Shown here: positions 46,801 through 56,300 of the stretch, piece by piece
Position numbering within the stretch: the first letter of the stretch is position 1
Layout: each line of letters begins with the position of its first letter
NCBI RefSeq assembly: GCF_932276165.1
Contig: NC_063987.1
Location: 3,596,001 to 3,660,000, forward strand
Direction: 5' to 3'
DNA: 64,000 nucleotides
Source of the DNA: Plutella xylostella
Taxonomy: Eukaryota; Arthropoda; Insecta; Lepidoptera; Plutellidae
Position numbers and translations under genes: made by a program
The notes under the pieces: generated by a model
The model's database searches: none
What the model was told of the DNA's origin: nothing
What the model saw: only the letters and a program-made list of their open reading frames with translations

Positions 46801-49800
46801 CGGCACGTTAAGCCGTGGGTCCCGGTTGCTGCTTCGGCAGCAGTCGTTAAGCCTTGTCAGAGGCCTTCGGGCGGCTTGAAAACATCTGACAGTCGGGTTG
46901 CCCACTTACCAGACAACTCTCTCAGCACAAGCTTGCTTGTGTTGAGGTCCACCGACCCGCACTTGGTCAGCGTGGTGGACTAGGCCTAAAACCCTCCCTT
47001 CATTGGAAGGAGACCCGTGCCCCAGCAGTGGGGACATAATGGGTCGTGATGATGATGATGAAGTCAATGGTTAGGTCTTATTTTGAAAAGATGGCTCAGG
47101 AGTTTTATGCCTCCGTGCTTCTCCAAAGACAAAGAGCCCTTTTTTCGAACACAGAGTTAGTAAAAAATTGTTGTTCATTAGAAAATTTTATATTTATACG
47201 ATGACTGACTTTGACTTTCAGGTGACAAGTACCAGCCAGGACTGCGGCTTCACCATCCCCGCTGTGCAGCACCAAGATGCAGGCATCTGGGAAATTACGT
47301 ACGAAGATCGCATCTTTTACAAGGCTACCTTCGAGCTGAATGTTACTTGTAAGTCTTGGAGTTTTATAATAGGATTCGATTGTTTTTAAGTATATGAACG
47401 AGTCGAGGAAACTTTTACGTCTTCCCACTGAACGCTTTTAATATTTTTTCCCAATTACAGCTATAATACCTGGTGAGCAGTACAACGTCGAGTTTACGGA
47501 CAAAACGTCAGTAAACGAAGAAGTTGGGCCAGAAGAAGCTGTGTACTGCACTTTAGTAGACCCGAGCGGTTCCACCGTGTCCCAGAACTTCGGGCGATGC
47601 AGATTGGTCCTGGACAAGATCACAAAGGACCACGACGGGTCGTGGTCGATGATGGTGGCGCTGCCTGGGAAGGTTCATCTTACCGAGTTCCCGTTGGTAG
47701 TCAGCGTTGTGGATCATGGTAAGATTTGTTTGGATTCTTTTGTAACATCACAAAGACAGAATGCCGAACATAGCTTCGCGTATTCTCCTTGTAGACGAAA
47801 AAGCCAAATCTATCAGTAAGTACATCTTAACAAGTTGATGTCTGATGATGACTTCTTTGTACCGTGATATCAATCATATTTAATTCTTTACATTGTAGAT
47901 GTAGATAAGTACTTATTAACATTTTGATGGCTGATGACTTTCTGTATCTTGTTACCAATCTTTACATTAATCTTTACTTAGTTCACAATGCTATTGACAA
48001 ACATCTAACACCACATTTCAACGCACTCCAGAACCCAAGCCGCAAGTGGTGACGTCAGTGAGTGTGAACAAGCCGTCGGTCTACCTGTCCTGCTCCGTGG
48101 CCACCCAACACCCGGTGAGGCTCTGCAAGTTCCAGAACCCCTCGGGGGAGGTGCTCATAGCCAGTCCGGGGGTGGGGGAGGGGCGGTACAAGTACTATGG
48201 AGATGCTCAAAGGTGAGGTTTTTGAAGGAAAGAATTGTATAAAGGCTCGATGGTTAGAAAGTTGAAGACTTCTGGATGACGACAGTGACTTTTTTCGTCC
48301 CGCGTTGAGTGAGAATGACGACATATCAGTTGTTAGAATAATATGGTAGGTTTTACTCACGTAGGCAAATCGAAGGTCCAGGGCTCAGCGTAGGGGCCCT
48401 CTAGGAAGATGAAATCCAAAGGAATCTTCATGTTCACTCACAAAATTCACTTTGTCGTTTATAATATAGAAAACAAACATAATGGCTAATGGTAGCTGCT
48501 AATTAATATTTAACAGATATTTCACAAATTCACTATTAATCAGCTACCAAGCCTTTTCAATCCGATAATTACAACCGCTCCGAATTACAAGGGCAGAACC
48601 TTGGCAGAACCACACACGAAGACTGATGACGACTGACATCTTGTCAAAGTAAAAATAACCTACCCCACAAAAAAGTGTTGTCGACCGGTATGATCACGAG
48701 TACTATCGACTCAAGTCGATAGTAATTCAATAGAAAAGTCACTAGAATTTTTATGCGTTTTATTACTTTCTTACCTTACCGACAGGGCGCTGATCAAAAT
48801 GTTATACAAATTACTATCGAATTACGCTATCGACTTGAGCTGACACTACCCGTAATCGCTATTCTGCACGACCAACCAGCTAACCCTCTATCTTCCTTCC
48901 TCCACAGCTCCACCTCAGGAGTTCAGAGCTGCGGCCTGGAGCTCACCTCCACCGCCAACTCAGACCTGGGCCTGTGGCGGTGCGGCATCGAGACTGACGA
49001 AGCCACGCACTACGGCTTCTTGAAGGTGCTGTGTCCGTGGGCCCTGATGAACCCCGTGATTGCCGCTTCTGTTGTCACTGGTAAGAAAAACCTGGTTTGG
49101 TAAAGTCGGTTCATGATTGGGAAAATAGCATAGTACCTACCTACGATTTTAAAAAGCTTTGTTATGATAAATGAATCTATCTATCCATAATACAAGCCCC
49201 CAGCCCCATTTTTTTATTTGACAGGCTGAGACGTATACATGGGATGAGACCCCGCAAACAGGCAAACGGACGCAGCACGCTCGATTGATGGTCATGGATA
49301 ATTTCTAACTTCTCTTCATTTATTTTACTATTTTGTTGACCATACTGTGCCACTTACAAAGCAAACTAGCGCCGCAAATTGAAAAAAAAAACATAACTTC
49401 CGTTTGAAAACGTTTTTCCCAAAACTGCCAAGTTTCACGCCCTCTTCATGCTAATTCCATTTTTTTTAACATAGTTCCCTTACCCAGACCCAGAACACTT
49501 ATTGTAATTAAAATTATTGTTTATTTCAGAGCCGACTCTAACAGCAGCAGACCTGTCTAAAGTGCTGTTCAGAGAGGATGATGCAGTCACAATGAGCTGC
49601 AGCGTGCAAGCTTCCATCAAGTACTGCTACTTCAGAGCCGGCAACGGATCTGTCTTCTCAGTCAACCCTGGTAAGTAAGAATAATTATTACAATGATCAC
49701 ATACATTTAGTGATTGCATGAGGAAGAACGAGAACAGAACCTTGTTACAAATCACCGTAAACTCAAAATATATGAAAAAGTCTTGTATTAAATATTCGGT

Positions 49801-52062
49801 TCAACAGTGAGGCTTCGATGTTTTTTACGCGTTGTTTTTGCGCTCCTCGAAAAGGGTGTCCAGAAATGGATGATGAGATCCTGATGCTAATAAAATTTAT
49901 ACGAAATAAAAATGCATAGGTAAACATAGGCACCTAACAAACCTAACCATCTTATCCATACACCTTCCAGAAACTTCCTTACCCGGCTTCGACGCAGGCG
50001 AGTGTTCGATGCGTCTGGAGCGCGTGTCCATGAGGCAACAATGATTTTTATAGAATCACCCAAAGCTTAAAAAGAGCTGCGTCCAGCAATGACTATTGTT
50101 AGGTCCTGATTTCAACCTACAATAAAAATGCAAAATAGCACTTAACCATCTTTTATCCATACACCTTCCAGAAACTTCCTCTCCCGGATTCGACGCAGGC
50201 GAGTGTTCGATGCGTCTGGAGCGAGTGTCGCTGTTGGACGACGGCGCGTGGAGCTGCCACGCCGGCCTCGTGGACCAGAGCCGGGAGCAGACCGCCAGCC
50301 TCAGGGTTCATGTTCGACGTATGTGATGCTAGTGAAGTTAGTTATACACTCTCGAGCAATGAAAAAGTGCAAGTAGCACCAAATTGCTCCTAAACGGCAA
50401 AAGCGGTTAATGACAATATATTTTACAGTTCATCAAATTTAATTATCACCAACTACGAAGCGTATAGGTTAAAATTATAAAAAAAAAGTTAAAAAAATTG
50501 CTGTTTAAAATTGTAAGGATGTAGGTATAGATGGGAGGAAGCTTGTCTAATACAAACTACTGAAGGCATTTTTATGAAATTGAATAGAATTTTCCTGGTA
50601 TCCAGGATTAACAGGAAAGTTAACGAAGAATATGTTTGAAATGTAAGTACTTAGGGAGGGGTACTTACTTATACACTTTATTTATGTAGCCATAAAACAA
50701 ATACAATAAACGTGTTTTAATTTGTTCTGCAGCAAAGATGGCAGTGAGCCAGTTCACGGACACATTGGGAAGACTGGTCGTGCGGGGAGACACGGGCAAG
50801 TCCGACCTCGACTACTGCAGATTTGTCCGGATTGATGGACTTGGTAAATATCTTATAAGTACCTATTACTGCTCTACCTACTCAATTTTATTTTAATTGT
50901 GAAGTAAGATCGATTTCGAATTTTTGAACCCTATAATTATGATATCCTGGCAGGATCGCTATGTAAGGATGCGAGCCATAAGTAAGACGGTTGATGTGCG
51001 AATGACCGTTTATTACTTATGTTGCCACACTACATCTGAAATCGCCATGAAAATTGGTAACTAACTCCAGGATGACGAATGATTAGTTACGTTACGAATA
51101 AACAAATTCACCCATTATGACTCTGCTCAAAGCAAACAAATTTTATCGACCAATTCCGCTATCCATAGAACCCGTAAAAATTACCTAATTAACTAAGCTA
51201 CCAAACCCCTTTCCCCAGGCTTCACCTCCGACAGTACACCCGACCGCTACACATCCGAGAGCAAGTTGAGCTCCGGCTTCTGCTCCATCGTCATCGCACG
51301 GCCCACCATCTTGGAACACCACCCCTGGACCGTGGTCGCAAGCAAGGACGGGAGGGAGATCAGCGGCACCACGCAGATGTCTCTGCTGATGCCTGAGATT
51401 TGTAAGTTTTGTTATTTTTGTGTTACGCCTTTTTATTTAGTAGGATCATGCCGCGAGGTAGATATTATATGATACATGCGCATTTTGCTTTTATAAAATT
51501 ATGATAAAATCTGAACGGTGAGCACGGGGCGCATTTAAGACGTGACAAAAGTTGTCCATCGCGCTCACTCACATCGCGCAGCCTCAAGAGCGACCGCGAC
51601 GAGAAATTTTGTCAGTTTTGCCGAATAGCGGTAGAGCTGCATGTAGCACGCACCAATGGCGTCGCGAAGTTTTGACACATCACATAACACCCGTGCCTCA
51701 ACCCGCACGTATCTATAAAGTTTCTTCTGCGTGCAAAAAATATCAAATCTCTCCTTCACAGACCAAGACCAGAGACCACTCAGACCACTATTCTCAACCT
51801 TTGCCAGAAACCTTATAAGTACCTAATCTCAACATTCCTTTCAGTCTACAACCGAAACGGCTTATCCTCACTCTTATGGTTACTAATCTTGGCGGTCCTT
51901 CCCGCTGTGGTGATGGTCCTACTGCTGTCCAACCGTCGCGGCCGCGAGTGGACCGCCAGGCGTGCCTCGAGCATCCGGTCCAGCTTCCGTAGACCCACCA
52001 GCTATAACACCACGCCGGTGGTCGCTGATTCCAAGGAGGTCACCAAAGTACCGCTGGAGTAG
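43883..52062 (+). CDS. Six-module immunoglobulin-like type I membrane protein
   Basis: Exons: 43883-43928, 44919-45308, 46355-46482, 47222-47348, 47461-47718, 48032-48212, 48908-49080, 49530-49670, 50172-50318, 50733-50843, 51219-51401, 51845-52062; 2103 nt, 700 residues. Every join has GT/AG and keeps frame. ATG 43883 sits in a full Kozak context (GCCGCCACC). A signal peptide (MRSLVATVALVAILTG...) is followed by six modules: exon 2, exons 3+4, exon 5, exons 6+7, 8+9 and 10+11, with phase-1 outer borders. A membrane helix lies at about 637-658, then a basic 42-residue tail. Most modules keep D-x-G-x-W (GIWEI, GSWSM, GLWRC, GAWSC) and a Cys about 13 residues before it. Modules 4 and 5 carry an extra Cys pair as in fasciclin III. 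A surface adhesion or recognition receptor is inferred; no orthologue is named. Confidence 0.9.
44688..44790. mobile_element. Foldback MITE (TTAAGACGTGACA family), copy 1
   Basis: GCGCTATTAAGACGTGACAA at the left pairs with TTGTCACGTCTTAAATGCGC at the right. An inner hairpin (TCGCGCTCGCTC / GAGTGAGCGCGA) flanks the core TTGAGGCTGCGCGATGT. It lies in intron 1 of the Ig gene, about 130 bases upstream of exon 2. Confidence 0.85.
45352..45613 (+). mobile_element. tRNA-derived SINE in Ig-gene intron 2
   Basis: The head GAATGGTGTAGCGGTTAGTG (A box) and GGTCCCGGGTTCGATTCCCG (B box) is followed by a body with ACTCAGGTCTTGGGAG and GGTCGGATGGCCGTGTGTGA. The tRNA acceptor arms do not pair. No clear target duplication was found. 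Confidence 0.82.
46670..47060 (+). mobile_element. 5S-rRNA-derived SINE with perfect 10-bp TSD
   Basis: The 5' part matches the internal promoter region of 5S rRNA: GGGTAAAGCAACAACTGACA, GGTCAGCCATTGGATGGGTG and ACC. The second half (GTCAGAGGCCTTCGGGCGGC ... CGTGCCCCAGCAGTGGGGAC) ends in a GAT repeat. AAGTCAATGG flanks both ends (46660-46669 and 47061-47070). It lies in intron 3 of the Ig gene. Related pieces are at 34257-34320 and 56780-56995. Confidence 0.92.
48362..48432 (-). CDS. Possible minus-strand first coding exon inside Ig intron 6
   Basis: On the minus strand ATG at 48432 opens MKIPLDFIFLEGPYAEPW, then TFDLPT, directly followed by a consensus donor GTGAGTAAAA at about 48361. Upstream (48433-48660) is a moderately GC-rich leader containing an arthropod initiator-like ATCAGTCTTC. 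It is either the start of a small gene on the opposite strand or a captured gene fragment. No acceptor or second exon could be matched to the left, and the protein piece is not recognised. Confidence 0.35.
49943..50040 (+). pseudogene. Partial duplicate of Ig exon 9 (pseudoexon)
   Basis: The stretch from CTAACCATCTTATCCATACA through the acceptor ACACCTTCCAG and into the exon (GFDAGECSMRLERVS) copies 50143-50230 nearly base for base. In the copy the frame then runs MRQQ and a TGA, with no donor, so it cannot replace exon 9. It lies in intron 8, about 200 bases upstream of the true exon. Confidence 0.88.
51525..51625. mobile_element. Foldback MITE (TTAAGACGTGACA family), copy 2
   Basis: GGCGCATTTAAGACGTGACA at the left pairs with the degraded GAAATTTTGTCA on the right. 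The core reads ACATCGCGCAGCCTCAAGAG, the reverse complement of the core in copy 1, while the left arm keeps the same direction. It lies in intron 11 of the Ig gene. Confidence 0.8.
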
Positions 52063-52146
52063 AAAGTTTATAAACTGCTGCTATTATTTAAGTTAACTTC
52101 TTAAATAATATCGGGACAGGCAAGAAACGAAAATTTATATTTAAAA

Positions 52147-52152
52147 AATAAA
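52147..52152 (+). terminator. Poly(A) signal AATAAA of the Ig gene
   Basis: AATAAA lies 85 bases after the stop codon (52060-52062). Another AATAAA follows at about 52258. Confidence 0.6.
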
Positions 52153-52686
52153 TGTCCATAAAATTGTGAGGCCTTGTTGATATTGTTGTAACTATAGTGA
52201 TAATATAATTGCATTTAATTAAACAACTATGTATATCTGCCTACCTAACTATCTACTAATAAATATTTGTATGAATACCTACCTACTTTGTTTGTGTCCT
52301 TTCTGAAAGAATCCGCCACCACTACTTGTAGAATAGCTGCGAATTTGTTCCACACGCAAAGTGTATTATGTAGTGCATCACGATGTCTATTGTTAACCGA
52401 GATACTGACTTTATAATAAGTAGGTGACTATTCCACGAAGTCCCAATATGCCACTCCAAAATACGTTTACTCCATCACTTATGAAGTGGACAGTGGACAT
52501 CGTGACTAGGAATGTAGGACGTCCTTTAAGGTGGGACATATTTCTTGGCTTAAGTACAAAAAAGCAAGTTTTCATTGGATCCAGCGGCCTGTTTCTTGAA
52601 GGAGTGGAATGACAAATAATACCAAGTGTGGTAAAAAATAATGTAACGACCCAACGCCTCTACAGACTAACACTGTTGCAAAAAAG
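52153..52686. other. Intergenic DNA, nothing recognised
   Basis: This lies between the Ig gene 3' end and two small hairpin repeats. The 62-codon open frame at 52424 has no family signature. Confidence 0.4.
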
Positions 52687-52777
52687 GTCAAAATTTGCGA
52701 AAAAATTATATCATTCTCCATAGTAAAAATTCACGTAACAACAAAGTTTCTATGGTTCATTTTTTCGCGAATTTTGA
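52687..52777. repeat. Inverted repeat hairpin
   Basis: GTCAAAATTTGCGAAAAAAT pairs with ATTTTTTCGCGAATTTTGAC with one mismatch, around a 50-base loop. It is probably a MITE remnant. Confidence 0.65.
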
Positions 52778-52869
52778 CATTCTGATTTAATTTTTGGGCT
52801 TAGATATAACATGGTGCACACGTAGGTTTTTGCTTCGTATACCCTTTATGCAACGCTACACCCTTTATA

Positions 52870-53025
52870 AGTCTAATTAACTGCCAGTTTCAATAACTCT
52901 ATCTACCGATCACTGGCAGTTCCTTTCATACGATTTTGACAGGCTGTAACTTTGAATGTCTCAAAATAGTATGAAAGTAAGTCATCGGTAGATAAAATAA
53001 TGAAACTGGCAGTAAAAGTCTGATT
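52870..53025. mobile_element. Short foldback MITE upstream of the pseudoprotease gene
   Basis: The left arm AACTGCCAGTTTCAATAACT, continuing through ATCTACCGAT, is the inverted relative of the right arm (ATCGGTAGATAAAATAATGA, then AACTGGCAGT). The outer ends read AGTCTAATTA and AGTCTGATTA. It lies about 280 bases upstream of the ATG at 53304. Confidence 0.75.
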
Positions 53026-53303
53026 AAAACAATGTCTCTGATTAGCTTACCATGCACGAGTTATAGGTATCAATTTATTAATCCAGTCCAAATAAGTCAA
53101 GACTAGTACGAAGGGACGCAACATCAGCTATCAGATAAGTAGCAATTTGATAATTTATGTTATAAAATAAACAAGATATAATATAGCGATTGCGATTAAT
53201 CCAGTATTAAATTATTATAAGCCAAATATGCCGTGTTTTCGTGGTGTTCTATAAGTGTAATCTGTTTATTTAAAGTTTGCTGTAACTATTCGGACATTTG
53301 AAA

Positions 53304-56300
53304 ATGAAGGCGATAATTTTAAGCGTATTTTTGGTCACTTTAACTAATGGTAAGTATTTTTGAACAAGTGATTTTGTGATGCTGAATGGAATTGTCATGT
53401 TACATAGCGTTACATTGCTATTTATTGAACATGGAATGGTTATCAGAGGTAAAATGATCTATTTACCCGTTTGAGAGAATAAGGGCGGTGGGGTTGTAGG
53501 TCATTGTTCCACAAGTCTTGAGCTTTGCAGGATTTTTTAGAAAGAGTAGCTTTAGCTTTTTAACTCCCCAGCCCACGTCGAAATGTCCACTATATTTATG
53601 TATGTATACCTAATAAAAACCCTAATCTCCAATACTCTTACAGCATCCCTCCTCTCAAGATCCTATCAGCGGATATCAGGAGGCACCTCGGCACCCATCA
53701 ACGCATATCCATTCGCCGCTGCCCTGATCACCAACGCTGGGGCTGGCTCCTACCAGCAGGCGTGTGGCGGGTCCATCCTCACTGACTCAGCTATCCTGAC
53801 TGCCGCCTCTTGTTTCCACACCGAAGGAGTGTAAGTTAGTCGTAGAGGTTTGTTCTTTATCGTTATCGTCAACTCGTCATCGTTAGATGCTGGATAGAGG
53901 CCCTCATGCAAAATATGTTCTCGGTCGTTCTAATCCAGCAAGGCACCGGCTAGCTTTCTAAATTGCCAGTGGCCTTATCCAACCAAAAAAAATCATCATC
54001 GTGCGCTAATAACATAACCATGCTGGAGACAATCTTGGAGCACCATAATACAATATCCTCGGCCCCTCATTCACCCACTACCGGCTACCTACCTATCTGT
54101 CAAGGGTCATCACCACACTTGCAAAAGTAAATAACATTTATTTGTCTTCCTGCAGAGAGCACCCGATCCACTGGTCGCGAGCTAGAGTAGGCTCCGTATA
54201 CGCAAACTCTGGCGGAGTGACACACCTCATTCGTCTCATTTCCCGCCACCCCTCCTACAACTGGAGAGAGGGAGACGGCGATATCGCCGTGTTGCGTCTC
54301 ACGTTCCCTCTGGCTCTGGGCCCGAGTGTCTCCGCTGTGAATATCGCTGGCGGCGCGTATCCTGATCTGGAGAATCAGCAACCTATTGATGCTATTGGTT
54401 GGGGCTTGCTTTCCGTGAGTAGAGTTTGTTTATTTGACCATTATCATCCCTACCACTAGAGGCTTATACCCAGCAGTGGGCAGATACGGGCTGATAACGA
54501 TGATGATGATGATGATCCCTACCCTACCCTAAAGAATATTCATATCTAGTAATAGGATGGATTCATATAAAACCCGAATCTTGCCCTAGGCTAGAAGTAG
54601 TATTCCATGCTCGCTGAACCCCTGTCATATAATTATCTTTCTTGTCATGTAAAACACTATTTATGTAGATTGCTCGAATTACAAGTTAAAACTCTTGTAA
54701 TATCATCTTGAAATTGTCCGTTTATGTCAATGTTTGTATAGGGCTGTTATATCACTCTGCGTATCTGACTACATATCGACGGTGGAAAGGCAAAATGGTT
54801 TAAGCGCCATGACATAAAATGTTCACCAGAGCGATTTAAAGTTTGAAATTTTCGAAAAAAAATCATATCTCTGTAATTATTCTAGCTATGGCTTTGAAAA
54901 TTAAAATACGTTAAATTGAAATAGTTTTCTATGTTATTCTGTATATAAAATGAATGTACATATTCTATTTACTGAAATAAGGGACATAAGACATAGGCAT
55001 CTGAAATCTCAGTCTGGTAAAATTGGCTTAAACGACATTAACATTTTAATTAAATACAAGTAAAAACAATTTAAACACCAAGGAGATTTAACCATCACAC
55101 CAGGATAATGTTTTATAATAATTTATGTTACTTTAAACATTCCATAAGAATAAATTAACCGCCAGACTAAGGCAATTTATATCTAAGATGAATGACTTAA
55201 AGAATAAATGAACTTATAATTGGACCTCAGAACTCGAGAACGGTTGAACCGATTTTGGTCTAGAAACATTTGTGGAAGTCCAGGGAAGGTATAAAAGGTA
55301 AGAAGGGTAGGGTAGGGTAGGGTAGGGTAGGGTAGGGTAGGGTAGGGTAGGGTAGGGTAGGGTAGGGTAGGATAGGGTAGGGTAGGGTAAGAAGCGGTAC
55401 CTGCGGGCCAGCTAGATTGAAAACAAAAAATTCATAATATCTCACCAAGTCGAGCAAAGAAGCGGCATGGCCGTACCTTTTCTCGAAGCATTATTTTATT
55501 ATAAACTTTATTAACATATTGTTCACCGCGAAATCACTTTGAGATTGAGATCCAAGTGATCAGCAGGTTTACTTATTCATTAATTAATAATCATAATCCA
55601 ACCGACATTTCTTCGTCCGTCTCTATGCCACCATTCTGTCACCGCCTTTGTCCACCTTCCGTCCTGCCTTCGAGCCAAGTTTCCTGCCGACTCCCATTTC
55701 AGTTCCGTGACCTGCATACCGACGTCGAAGACTTTTGTCTTTTGGTGATTTACCACGCTGGGAATACGGTCTGTAAGCGAAATTCTTAACATGGATCGCT
55801 CCATAGCTCTCTGTGCAACTCTGATTCGGTGCACAGTTTCCTTGGTCAGCGTCCATGTATCGGCACCGTATGTTAGTGTGGGCAAGACACATAAGCAATT
55901 ATCAATCCATAAGCAGCGTCGCTCGCTTTAAACTATCTGTCAGATTCATACAAGATACGCTAGATTTGATAAGCAAGCGACGATGCTTTAGGATTGTTAA
56001 TGGCTAAGTTTTAGTGGTGGTAACCCCAAAGGACTATCACAATGTGAGTTGGGTCTCACCCGACAGCCGGACCGAGAACCAAATCGACCGACGATTAGTC
56101 GAAAATGGAGACACTTCTGGATGTTAGGAATAAGAGGGTTGCTGATGTCAATAGTGATCACCACTTAGTCAATGGAAAAATGTGCTTGAAGATAGCGGGA
56201 GTTTAGGAGCAGGCCACAAGATCTGCCAAAGGTGTTGTGTAAATAAGCTGCAGGACCCACAAGTTAGAAGAAAACTTAGTATCCAGATCGGCAACAACTG

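Noticed and set aside
54100..54381. 93-codon minus-strand frame
   Set aside because: It is antisense to exon 3 of the serine protease homologue, whose splice sites and family motifs are clear.
55304..55389. Interstitial telomere
   Set aside because: The unit is GGGTA, not the insect TTAGG, and it sits inside a transposon.
55260..55457. Frame with LPYPT repeats
   Set aside because: It is a translation of the GGGTA microsatellite.
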